Positions 1-7,478 of a stretch of DNA of 11,189 nucleotides are shown one piece after another. The stretch's first letter is position 1, and each line of letters begins with the position of its first letter. A program made the position numbers and the translations under genes. Under the pieces are notes generated by a model. That model did not search any database and had not been told where the DNA came from. It worked only from the letters and a program-made list of their open reading frames with translations. Source of the stretch: Bacteroidales bacterium (GTDB taxonomy: Bacteria > Bacteroidota > Bacteroidia > Bacteroidales > WRGA01); the NCBI GenBank assembly GCA_031279795.1, contig JAITHZ010000009.1, positions 1-11,189 of the forward strand, given 5' to 3'.

Positions 1-1891
1 AATAGCCGGCAGAATATCCACCTTCGAAAGTATGTTTGAAATACGTGCTCCGGTATCTGGGCGTAATTTGCGTTATCAATCCGCGCTTTTCCAGTGTTTG
101 TTTTTCAAAATCAAGAATATCAATTGATTCGGGAGAAGTTGCAACGTGGTAATCCATGTCAAGGTACGAAGCTGCCAGGTATTCTGTTGTGGCAAATCCC
201 TGTCCGTATTTTGCCGAAGCCTGCATTTTATCAACCAGAGCTTGTGGAATAATTTCACCTGTTTGGTAATGCTTTGCATAATTGGCAAGAACTTCCGGCT
301 CGAATGCCCAGTGTTCCATAAATTGCGATGGAAATTCAACAAAATCATACAGAACATCGCAAGTAGCATGGTAAGCTGTTTGTTTGAACAGATTGTGCAA
401 TGCATGCCCCATCTCGTGGAAAAATGTTTCCGTTTCGTCGGCAGTCAGCAGCGACGGTTCATTACCGACAGGCGACGTAAAGTTGCAAACGACGTAAGTC
501 AGCGGCAATACACGTTTTCCGGCAGTGTCGCGGTAGGTATCGCGATACGTTCCGCACCATGCGCCAACGGTTTTCAGGCCTGGACGCGCATAGAGGTCAA
601 TGAACAGTATGCCCAGTTCCGTAACACCGTCTTTATCGACACATACGAACGTCCGGACGTCGGTATTGGGTTTCGGTATGTTTGTCTCTTCGCGGAATGT
701 AATACCAAAGAGTTTGCCAGCAGTCCAGAACATGCCGTTCACCACGTTTTCAGCCTGAAAATACGGACGCATTTCTTCTTCGGAAACATTATATTTTTCG
801 GCTTTCAGTCTTTCGGCATAAAAACGCCAGTCGGAGCTGGAGAACTGTACGCTGTCGCCTGCCAGCGCCTGCATTCCTGCCAGTTCTTCTTTTGCTCTGG
901 CAATGGCCGACGGCCAGACTTTATCCAGCAGTGCATACACGTTAGCTACGTTTTTGGCCATTCTTTTTTCCAGTATATAATCGGGAAAATCTTTGTAACC
1001 AAGCAAAATAGCCTGTTGTTTTCGCAGAATCAGGATGTTTTTTATGATTTCCTTGTTGTCGTATTCATTATTGTTGTTGCAGCGATTCAGATATGCATTA
1101 AATATTTCCTCACGCAAATGCCTGTTCTCGCTTGCAGCCAGAAACGGCATGATGCTTGGGTTGTCCAGCCCGAAAACCCATTTTCCGGTTAATCCGGATT
1201 TTTCGGCACGGCTGACAGCTCCGGCGACCACGTCCTGTGGTAATCCGGCCAAATCGGATGTATTTCCAACAACCAGTTGATAAGATCCGGTTTCTGCCAG
1301 AATATTCTGTGCAAATTTATTTTGCAGTTTCGCCAGTTCTTCGTTGATCGTTTTCAGTTCATTTCTTTCTTTTTCAGGAAGATTAACCCCATTGCGAATA
1401 AACTGACGATAAATTTCGTTCAGCAACATGCGTTCTTCCGCCGTCAGAGTTGAATCGGGCGTATGTTCCTTTACATACGAAATTTTGTCGAACAGCGGCT
1501 TGTTCATCATCACCCTGTCGTTGTGCTGAGCCAGCAAAGGCGTCATCTCGCTTTCCAGCTTCAGTATTTCTGGTGTTCCATTAGAACTGGATTCGGCAAA
1601 AAACACATATGCCACAGTTGTCAACAGCTGGCCAGCAGCGTCGAAAGCTACGACGGTGTTTTGAAATGACGGTGTTTCGGTACTGACAACGATAGCGTCG
1701 ACTTCAGCCAACTGTTCCTCCATACCTTTGGCAAAGGCTTCACGGTAGTCACTCACGGTAATTTCAGCAAACGGAGGCGCTCCGTAAGGTGTATTCCATT
1801 TCGTAAAAAACGGATTTTGATGTTTCTGCATACAGGCATTCATTAATGTCATAAATAGTACTCCAAATAAAAAAAAATTAATCGTTTTCAT
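1..1891 (-). CDS. dcp: M3 family zinc metallopeptidase, peptidyl-dipeptidase Dcp-like lipoprotein (3' end cut by window edge)
   Basis: The frame is open from the ATG at 1891 to base 2, giving about 630 residues. The zinc site HEMGH is at residues 492-496 (bases 404-418). The third ligand is probably E519 in DFVEFPSQ, followed by a MEHW motif. The last visible residues, FEGGYSAGY, match the conserved glycine/tyrosine loop of M3 enzymes that lines the substrate cleft. Dcp-type proteins are usually about 680-710 residues, so roughly 50-80 C-terminal residues lie outside the window. The family removes dipeptides from the C-terminus of oligopeptides. The N-terminus has Lys, a hydrophobic stretch, and LMNAC with Cys20, which suggests a lipoprotein signal and a periplasmic-face location; the lipobox is not canonical. 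The gene starts 17 bp after the flavoprotein gene stops and is probably co-transcribed with it. The spacing of the third zinc ligand (27 residues after the first His) is two shorter than I recall for E. coli Dcp. Family assignment is firm; the exact specificity is inferred. Confidence 0.92.
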   Translation of the reverse strand, partial: MKTINFFLFGVLFMTLMNACMQKHQNPFFTKWNTPYGAPPFAEITVSDYREAFAKGMEEQLAEVDAIVVSTETPSFQNTVVAFDAAGQLLTTVAYVFFAESSSNGTPEILKLESEMTPLLAQHNDRVMMNKPLFDKISYVKEHTPDSTLTAEERMLLNEIYRQFIRNGVNLPEKERNELKTINEELAKLQNKFAQNILAETGSYQLVVGNTSDLAGLPQDVVAGAVSRAEKSGLTGKWVFGLDNPSIMPFLAASENRHLREEIFNAYLNRCNNNNEYDNKEIIKNILILRKQQAILLGYKDFPDYILEKRMAKNVANVYALLDKVWPSAIARAKEELAGMQALAGDSVQFSSSDWRFYAERLKAEKYNVSEEEMRPYFQAENVVNGMFWTAGKLFGITFREETNIPKPNTDVRTFVCVDKDGVTELGILFIDLYARPGLKTVGAWCGTYRDTYRDTAGKRVLPLTYVVCNFTSPVGNEPSLLTADETETFFHEMGHALHNLFKQTAYHATCDVLYDFVEFPSQFMEHWAFEPEVLANYAKHYQTGEIIPQALVDKMQASAKYGQGFATTEYLAASYLDMDYHVATSPESIDILDFEKQTLEKRGLITQITPRYRSTYFKHTFEGGYSAGY

Positions 1892-1908
1892 GTTTTTTAT
1901 TAATTAAA

Positions 1909-2538
1909 TTAGCGAATAAAGTTGGTAAACACTTTTTTGGTTTGTTGCGGTTCGATAGCTTTCGACTGTTCACGCATTTTCAGCATCCAGACCATGTTGG
2001 CAGCAAGCGTTTTCAAGGTCTGTATGCCTTCTTCATCGCCGACAGCGTCGCCGGGTTTTTGTCCATGAATGACATTCCAATAGGTAGAAGCTGGTACAAG
2101 CATTTCTGCAATAGTCAGATATTGATTCAATCCGCTGAAGACCAGGCTTCCTCCCGTACGTCGCACCGCAACAATCGACATTCCGACCTTGTGTCGAAAC
2201 CAGCCTCCGTTTGATGCAGCTACATAAAACGCCCGGTCAAGGAAACATTTCATTGTCCCCGCTATGCCGGAATAGTACACAGGCGAGGCTATGACAATTC
2301 CGTCGGCATCTTTCATGTTCGGCAGCGTATCGTTCAGGATATCTGTCGTGATGGCGCATTTTTCGTTTTTCACCGTCGAACAGGTATTACAGGCCAAACA
2401 GCCGCGTATTGCCATCCCTCCAATCTGAATTTCCTCATATTCAATTCCTTCCTTCCTGAGAATTTCGCCTACAAGCGCTATGGCATACGCTGTATTGCCT
2501 CCCTTGCGCGGACTTCCATTTATTGCTACTACTTTCAT
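1909..2538 (-). CDS. Flavodoxin-like NAD(P)H-dependent flavoprotein with compact Cys motif (iron-sulfur flavoprotein type)
   Basis: The protein is 209 residues from the ATG at 2538. I prefer this start because the beta-strand MKVVAINGSPRKGGNT begins there, with the FMN-phosphate loop GSPRKGGNT at residues 8-16. An in-frame ATG at 2568 would add 10 residues without homology-like character. Cysteines 47, 50, 53 and 61 are spaced C-x2-C-x2-C-x7-C. That fits the compact motif described for archaeal iron-sulfur flavoproteins (Isf), which binds a 4Fe-4S cluster. SPVYYSGIAG (85-94) is the second flavin-binding loop of the NADPH-dependent FMN reductase family (COG0655-like). It is likely a cytosolic FMN protein moving electrons between NAD(P)H or ferredoxin and an unknown acceptor; the acceptor cannot be read from sequence. 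It is followed 17 bp later by the M3 peptidase gene, with no obvious functional link. An alternative is a plain flavodoxin-family quinone or nitro reductase that has Cys residues but no cluster. Confidence 0.85.
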   Translation of the reverse strand: MKVVAINGSPRKGGNTAYAIALVGEILRKEGIEYEEIQIGGMAIRGCLACNTCSTVKNEKCAITTDILNDTLPNMKDADGIVIASPVYYSGIAGTMKCFLDRAFYVAASNGGWFRHKVGMSIVAVRRTGGSLVFSGLNQYLTIAEMLVPASTYWNVIHGQKPGDAVGDEEGIQTLKTLAANMVWMLKMREQSKAIEPQQTKKVFTNFIR

Positions 2539-2583
2539 ATAACTTTTTTTTAAAAATTCACAATTCATCTTTCATACAATTAA

Positions 2584-2616
2584 GCGAAAATAAAAAATAG
2601 TATGTTTTTTATCAAT
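2584..2616 (-). promoter_or_regulatory. Weak candidate Bacteroidota-type promoter before the flavoprotein gene
   Basis: On the minus strand, ATTGAT (2616-2611) could serve as the -33 element. TATTTTCG (2592-2585) matches the Bacteroidota -7 consensus TAnnTTTG at all but one fixed position. TTG and TA are separated by 20 bases, which is close to the expected spacing. The boxes lie 46 bp or more upstream of the preferred start at 2538. The region is AT-rich, so chance matches are likely. Its support is mostly positional: this 113-bp gap is the largest in the window. Confidence 0.25.
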
Positions 2617-2625
2617 CTAAAATAT

Positions 2626-2670
2626 AACCCGTAATTCTCAACCTTTAACTCTCAATTCTCAACTCCCAAT
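2626..2670. repeat. Degenerate 7-bp tandem repeat (about six units) spanning the stop codon of the lyase-like gene
   Basis: Read on the plus strand the units are aacccgt, aattctc, aaccttt, aactctc, aattctc and aactccc, then a partial aat. The shared pattern is roughly AAYTCTC. On the minus strand this reads as repeated TTGAGAA/TTGAGAG. Two units (2633-2639 and 2654-2660) are identical. The last six codons and the TGA stop (2652-2654) of the gene at 2652-6062 lie inside the array. I recall similar AATTCTCAAC-type strings at gene ends in other Bacteroidales, but cannot search here. Confidence 0.7.
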
Positions 2671-5600
2671 ATGTTGAAATTGCTGAATTCCGAAACTCTT
2701 CCGCCCATGATCCGCAAGCCTGTTCGTCCTGAAGATAAATTGCCAGCATTCATTTTCCAGGTAAACAGTTTCTCTTTTCCCGCACCTTGAACTTTCATAA
2801 AAATATCGTTGTGACTACGGATAAGGGTGATATGGTATTTCGTATTCGTCAGAAAAAGACCAGTTTGCGAATAATCGGGCAACAGTTCAGTTTTTTCCAA
2901 TCCTTTACCACGTTCGGGCAAATAACGGCGAGCGCGGACGTAATCCTGCGACAGATCGGAATTATCGTTTTCGTAAGCGGCAAAACTGATATGCAAGGCA
3001 TTTATGTGTTCATAGTAAATTTTCATGGCGGGAATTTTACGTAAATCTTTCCACGCAAAAAGGTCTTTTTTGTATGCTCCCACACCGCTACCTTCGGCAA
3101 AAAGGTAAAGAATATTCACGAACTTTGTTGCCGTATCACGCTTTACGAAGTCAAATTCCACGCGCAAATCGCCAGTGAATGTTTTTTTTGTCCACAACAC
3201 CGAATGGCTGGCGTCATTGGCTGGCGTGGTTCCGGCGCGGAAAATCAACCCGTTGGTTGTATTTTTCAATTCTGCTTTTTCGCCATCCAGAAACCAGTTT
3301 TTCCGCCAGTCTCCTTGCATGTTATCCTCAAACAGCAATTTCCAGGGTTTACTTTCGGCTTGATGGAAAAGTTTTTCGTTTTCATCCTTTCGCGTGTCAG
3401 GCAATTTATCGCCAATAAGTTCGAGCATGATAATGGCGTTCAATCCCCACTGTGCCACGCCGTTGGTGCTGATAAACGGATTCTCGTGAACAGGATTCAG
3501 CGTTTCTGGAGGCGAAACACGATACGAACTGTAGATATCGGGCTGCACATTCCCTTCCTGTGCGATGACTGTACGATTGGTTTGCGTAGAAATTCTTTGT
3601 GGTCTTTGTGGGAAAAATAAAAACTCATTCCATGCGCGACTGGCCAAGTTCTCATCGTTCAGTTCTTTTGCTGCAAAGGCGGTTAATCGCGGATTGCGGA
3701 ACTGAATATTACCCCAGTTTTTTGTATTGGAAGTACGTGTCGAATCATTTTCGGGCATGGAATAGTAGCGGCAATATTCGGTAAACAATTCACGGAAAGG
3801 CTTATGATCTATCATATCAAAAAGTTCCGTCAAGATTTCGTAACCACCCATGATCGTAGCCAAATGATTTTTATTCGTAACGTCAGGCTTTCCGTCGTAC
3901 GACATTTCTCCGGTTGCCGGATTATAGCCCAACCCGCCAGTACCTGTAAACAAATTATCGGGCAAGGATATCAGGCTATTCATTCCAGCCAGGATTTTAT
4001 CGCGGTAAAATGTATTGCCGGTGCGTTCCCATTCGGTCATCCAGTTTCCGGCCAGCGCGAGCCAGTCCGGTCCCCAGCGCAAGCGCGTGGGAGCGCTGTA
4101 GGGAAATTTCTCGCGAGGCTGGGCTATGCGCAACGGTTCGTAGAACATCAAGGCTTTTTCGGCCTCCAGCGATTCGCGCATCAAGTCGCCGCAGCGTTCG
4201 TCGGCGGTCAGGTAGTAATAAAAGCGTTTCCATGCTGCCTGGGCAATACGGACTTCCTTGGCGCCGTCGCCCCAGTGCGAGACATTGTGCCGACTTCCCA
4301 AGCCCTTCATGTCGCCTGCATGATAGCAGTCGACCTCAGCCGTGTGGCGAGTCATAGCTTCCGCCATACGGAAAATATCTTCACGGCCTGTGCGCAGGAA
4401 CGAATACCAGAGCCAGTTATTCGGAGCCAGTTCGGTATTTGCCCAGGCATATCCGCCCACGTCGTATCGCCACACATGACGGCTGACGTCGTAGGTGTGC
4501 ATCACATCGCCGTAGTTCCAGAAACCGTACCAGTAATGCTCGTCTACGGCTCGTTGATAAAAGGAAAAGGCGTTATCCAGCTGATTTTCTATCCACTGAT
4601 TTGTATTCGTGGTTTTGTCGGGCAAACTCCAGGCACCGAAAGCCTGTTTGTCGTGCAGATAAGTTGGCGTACAAACGAGCAGTTGCGTCTTTGTTCCGAA
4701 AGACGCCAGTTCGACTGCGGCAGCTTTTGACGGGAGAGTATCAAGCACAAAAACAGTCAGTTCCGACGTTCGGGCTACCCCATAAGGCGTGCTCAGTCCG
4801 GGCTGCACATCTTCGTACGTAGCGTCCAAATCGTGGGCACTGACGTCGTAATGGCGCAAATCCATTGCTTCTCCGTCGGGCGACCACAGCCAGATCTTCA
4901 TGTTTGCCCTGTCTGTTCGGGCATTATTCACTTCTAATGAAGCTGGAAACGATTGCCAGAAATCTTTGAGCGAAACGCCCAGAGCGCCGCTCACATCGCC
5001 GACCATCACCATGCCCGAAGCGCGCCTTCCGGCATTGGCAAAGAGCCATGAACTGTGGACGTTCGTACGTTTTTTTACCTGAAATCCATCGGCGGCAAGT
5101 TGCGTAAGCTTGTAGTCGTTCCAGTCGGGCAAATTACCGTAAACCCTGTAGGCAGACGAATCGACGGCGGTAATCTCGGGAAGGCGTTCTCCCGACATTT
5201 GTTTTTCGAGCAGCCTTCGTTCGTTTCTGTAAACGAATGGCGAACGGGTAACCAGCGGCTTCACCGGTTCGCTCCACAGGCCGCCGTCTTCGCCCGAAAA
5301 ACGGATATGGCGGTTGTGCGACGCTTCACGGAAAGGAATGTCGAAGCTAACGCCGAGTGACTTGATGAAATCTTTCTCCTGATTACCATCGAAGACAAAG
5401 GAATGAACAAGGCGAAAATTTTCGGTCTCGCTGTAAAAATACAGGCGGACGGTGAATGGCAAAAATTCGCGCGCCGACTCGTCCGAACGGTAAATTCCCG
5501 ATATTTTAACAACAGCGCGAACATTTCCGGCATCTTCCACTTCCACGTTATTGATGGAGCTTTGGAAATTTTCGTATGAAAAACCGTTACCGTCGATGCG

Positions 5601-6062
5601 GTGTTCAAGTGAAGCAACAAGGCGTCCGTTCTCGGAAATGATCTTGTTGTCAATGCAAATATTGCGGATAAATGCTTGGCCTTTTTTGTTGACCTCGCAC
5701 GAGAATTTTCCGTTTTCAATCCGTATAAAGTCGGGATTGTCAATGACATTTATTTTTCCTGTCAATGAAGATTTTTCGACATTCAGGAAAAATCTGTCGT
5801 CACCCGGAACAGTGGCAGCAAATCCCATCCACTTTACAGATCCGTCGGGCCAGTATGCCAGCGGGAAACTCTGTACTGGAAGCTCTTTTCTGTCGGCGGT
5901 TTGCAATGAGAATGTCTGCGCGACATTCACTTCTCCTTTGGCAAAAGGCGCTCCCCAACTAATGCCCGCAGTAACTGCAGACTTGCCGCCGATCCTGTTC
6001 AACTGAATTTCTCCGGCCGAAACATGTGTAATAAAAAGGGAAAGAATAAATATGAGTTTCAT
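2652..6062 (-). CDS. Large secreted PcRGLX/YetA-like (PL26-type) putative exo-rhamnogalacturonan lyase with C-terminal jelly-roll-like domain
   Basis: The protein is 1136 residues. It starts with a signal peptide (residues 1-17, VSA before the cut), which supports the ATG at 6062. The N-terminal part carries the pattern WGAPFAKGEV ... FPLAYWPDGSVKW (36-78), which I associate with the N-terminal RIFT-barrel domain of PcRGLX/YetA proteins (CAZy PL26). A beta-rich middle follows to about residue 480. Residues about 490-890 look like an alpha/alpha toroid with aromatic and His-rich segments: WYGFWNYGD (511-519), CYHAGD (579-584), RHNVSHWGDG (591-600) and RWGPDW (662-667). These are plausible active-site positions. 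Residues about 905-1136 form a separate beta-rich domain resembling concanavalin A/LamG folds (perhaps DUF1961-like). Characterised PL26 enzymes cleave rhamnogalacturonan I from its end; the substrate here is inferred. No SusC/SusD or other pectin gene is in the window. It sits 60 bp after the TolC gene. Other uncharacterised lyase or hydrolase families with the same fold are possible. Confidence 0.6.
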   Translation of the reverse strand: MKLIFILSLFITHVSAGEIQLNRIGGKSAVTAGISWGAPFAKGEVNVAQTFSLQTADRKELPVQSFPLAYWPDGSVKWMGFAATVPGDDRFFLNVEKSSLTGKINVIDNPDFIRIENGKFSCEVNKKGQAFIRNICIDNKIISENGRLVASLEHRIDGNGFSYENFQSSINNVEVEDAGNVRAVVKISGIYRSDESAREFLPFTVRLYFYSETENFRLVHSFVFDGNQEKDFIKSLGVSFDIPFREASHNRHIRFSGEDGGLWSEPVKPLVTRSPFVYRNERRLLEKQMSGERLPEITAVDSSAYRVYGNLPDWNDYKLTQLAADGFQVKKRTNVHSSWLFANAGRRASGMVMVGDVSGALGVSLKDFWQSFPASLEVNNARTDRANMKIWLWSPDGEAMDLRHYDVSAHDLDATYEDVQPGLSTPYGVARTSELTVFVLDTLPSKAAAVELASFGTKTQLLVCTPTYLHDKQAFGAWSLPDKTTNTNQWIENQLDNAFSFYQRAVDEHYWYGFWNYGDVMHTYDVSRHVWRYDVGGYAWANTELAPNNWLWYSFLRTGREDIFRMAEAMTRHTAEVDCYHAGDMKGLGSRHNVSHWGDGAKEVRIAQAAWKRFYYYLTADERCGDLMRESLEAEKALMFYEPLRIAQPREKFPYSAPTRLRWGPDWLALAGNWMTEWERTGNTFYRDKILAGMNSLISLPDNLFTGTGGLGYNPATGEMSYDGKPDVTNKNHLATIMGGYEILTELFDMIDHKPFRELFTEYCRYYSMPENDSTRTSNTKNWGNIQFRNPRLTAFAAKELNDENLASRAWNEFLFFPQRPQRISTQTNRTVIAQEGNVQPDIYSSYRVSPPETLNPVHENPFISTNGVAQWGLNAIIMLELIGDKLPDTRKDENEKLFHQAESKPWKLLFEDNMQGDWRKNWFLDGEKAELKNTTNGLIFRAGTTPANDASHSVLWTKKTFTGDLRVEFDFVKRDTATKFVNILYLFAEGSGVGAYKKDLFAWKDLRKIPAMKIYYEHINALHISFAAYENDNSDLSQDYVRARRYLPERGKGLEKTELLPDYSQTGLFLTNTKYHITLIRSHNDIFMKVQGAGKEKLFTWKMNAGNLSSGRTGLRIMGGRVSEFSNFNILGVEN

Positions 6063-6072
6063 AGTGACGAAT

Positions 6073-6080
6073 TAAAAGTA
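6073..6080 (-). promoter_or_regulatory. Possible -7 box upstream of the lyase-like gene
   Basis: On the minus strand TACTTTTA matches TAnnTTTG except for the last base. It is 10 bp upstream of the ATG at 6062. No TTG-like -33 element sits at the expected distance upstream, because the 9-bp repeat array occupies that space. This is a weak candidate, listed because the gap between the TolC gene and this one is longer than most gaps upstream. Confidence 0.2.
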
Positions 6081-6081
6081 C

Positions 6082-6108
6082 GCAGATGATGCAGATGATG
6101 CAGATTAT
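6082..6108. repeat. Three tandem copies of a 9-bp unit between the TolC and lyase-like genes
   Basis: The plus strand reads gcagatgat, gcagatgat, gcagattat; the first two copies are identical and the third differs at one base. The array fills nearly half of the 60-bp gap upstream of the gene at 2652-6062. It lies in noncoding DNA, so variation in copy number would not change a protein. Similar GCAGATGA-type strings are, to my recollection, common between genes in Bacteroidota. Confidence 0.85.
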
Positions 6109-6122
6109 AAATTTCGTATTTA

Positions 6123-7466
6123 CTAATTCATTATTTCCTTGCCATTATAAAAATCCAGGATTTTGCTTCGGAAAATAAAGTCGTATTTAGCTTGAATTTG
6201 CTCAGAAAGGCTTTGTACAAGTTTGGTTTTCACTTCGCTAAATTCAAAGACGGTCGATTTTCCGGATTCGTAGCGTTCCTGCGCATAACGGAATGATTCC
6301 TGACTGGCTTCTACAGCGCGATTGGCTGCTTTGTACTTTTCCTGTGCTCCGACTGCGTTGTAATAGGCTGTTTGTATTTCCTTGTACAGCGACTTTTTTG
6401 AGTTTTCAAGCGATAATTGCTGGTTCGCTATGGCAATCCGGGCGCTGTTTACCTGATTGCGTACCTCAAATCGGTTGAAAATCGGGATGCTCAGATTCAA
6501 CCCGACATATTCTCTCGAATTATCCTTGAACTGTTTGGCAAAGGAGGAATTTGTCGAGGAATTGTAATCATAGTAAAAACTTGTATTATAACCTATTCCG
6601 AGAGAAAGCGTCGGCCAGTGACCCGATTGGGCTACTTTGAGTGATTTTTCCGAACTTTTCAGCTTGAGTTCCTGTTCCAGAATGTGCGGACGAACAGTAA
6701 CTGCGTTTGCGTATAGATCGCCCGGAAGCAAAAAACTTGCAGAGCTGGTGTTATCCAACTGATTAGCGTCGGGAGAAAGAATATCGAAACGTTCCATATC
6801 GTTCAAATCCAGTAATTGCGCCAAATCCAGCAGCGAAAGCAGGACATTGTTTTCTGCTTGCACAACATTTAATTCATCCTTAGCTACTTGCGCCTTAATG
6901 TCGTACAGTTGTGACGCAGGAATTTTTCCGGCTTCCACCAGCGATTCGGTGCGTGTGACCTGGAGGGCAGTCAGCGCCGCCTGTTCACTGTTCACTCGCA
7001 GCAGTTCCTTGTTAAAAAGCGCTTGCAGGTAGAGCGATACGATGTTGAGCGCCAGATCTTCTTTTGCTTTTTCCATGTTTTTTACGGCAGCCGCCAGTTC
7101 AAGTCTGTCGCGTGCAATGGTGTTGTTGATGCGGAAACCTGTAAACAGCGGAATGGAGCTGTTCACAGAAAAGCCGGTATTCGACTGAGCCTGATTTCCA
7201 ACAGATACGCCATTCAGTACCGATGCAAACCCAAAACGCCATTCTTGACCTACGCTTGCACTCAAATCCGGCAAACGGCTCATTTGGCTGGTATTGAGTA
7301 TTATTTCGGCATTATCCTTTTGCAGAAGCCGTTGTTTAATGTCGATATTGTGTTCTATTGCATAATCAATGCAGTCTTTCAATGTCCATTCGTTTGTGTC
7401 GGACTGAGCCATTATAGAGATTCCTGTCAGGCAACAGGCAAGAAAAGCAGCAATTCTTTTTTTCAT
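6123..7466 (-). CDS. TolC-family outer-membrane efflux protein
   Basis: The protein is 447 residues, a normal length for the family. It has an N-terminal signal peptide with a likely cut after residue 20 (SIMA, then QSD). The mature start WTLKDCIDYAIEHN is the classic opening helix of TolC-family proteins. Two related halves can be seen: a beta segment VNSSIPLFTGFR (101-112) and a matching LNLSIPIFNRFE (323-334), each followed by long helices. This is the internal duplication of the OEP domain. Such proteins form trimeric channels through the outer membrane and a periplasmic helical tunnel, and dock onto a membrane-fusion protein. It starts 12 bp after the adaptor gene at 7479-8603, its evident partner. 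No inner-membrane ABC, RND or MFS component follows; the next gene is the lyase-like protein. The exported substrate is unknown. Confidence 0.95.
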   Translation of the reverse strand: MKKRIAAFLACCLTGISIMAQSDTNEWTLKDCIDYAIEHNIDIKQRLLQKDNAEIILNTSQMSRLPDLSASVGQEWRFGFASVLNGVSVGNQAQSNTGFSVNSSIPLFTGFRINNTIARDRLELAAAVKNMEKAKEDLALNIVSLYLQALFNKELLRVNSEQAALTALQVTRTESLVEAGKIPASQLYDIKAQVAKDELNVVQAENNVLLSLLDLAQLLDLNDMERFDILSPDANQLDNTSSASFLLPGDLYANAVTVRPHILEQELKLKSSEKSLKVAQSGHWPTLSLGIGYNTSFYYDYNSSTNSSFAKQFKDNSREYVGLNLSIPIFNRFEVRNQVNSARIAIANQQLSLENSKKSLYKEIQTAYYNAVGAQEKYKAANRAVEASQESFRYAQERYESGKSTVFEFSEVKTKLVQSLSEQIQAKYDFIFRSKILDFYNGKEIMN

Positions 7467-7478
7467 AACAGTCGGGAA

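Noticed and set aside
146..1192. Plus-strand open frame of 348 codons
   Set aside because: It lies fully antisense to the M3 peptidase gene, whose frame carries HEMGH and FEGGYSAGY motifs without a stop. The plus-strand product has no recognisable domain and is Phe/Cys-rich in the way of a shadow frame.
2539..2568. Upstream ATG at 2568 as the flavoprotein start
   Set aside because: It adds ten residues (MNCEFLKKSY) before the strand that opens the flavodoxin fold; the ATG at 2538 gives the standard family N-terminus.
3804..4730. Plus-strand open frame of 308 codons
   Set aside because: It is antisense to the toroid region of the lyase-like protein and coincides with its most GC-rich part, where stop codons are rarer by chance. 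No signal peptide or motif seen.
5261..5749. Minus-strand open frame of 162 codons inside the lyase-like gene
   Set aside because: It overlaps the same strand in another frame; the real frame has continuous family-like sequence there, so this is a shadow.
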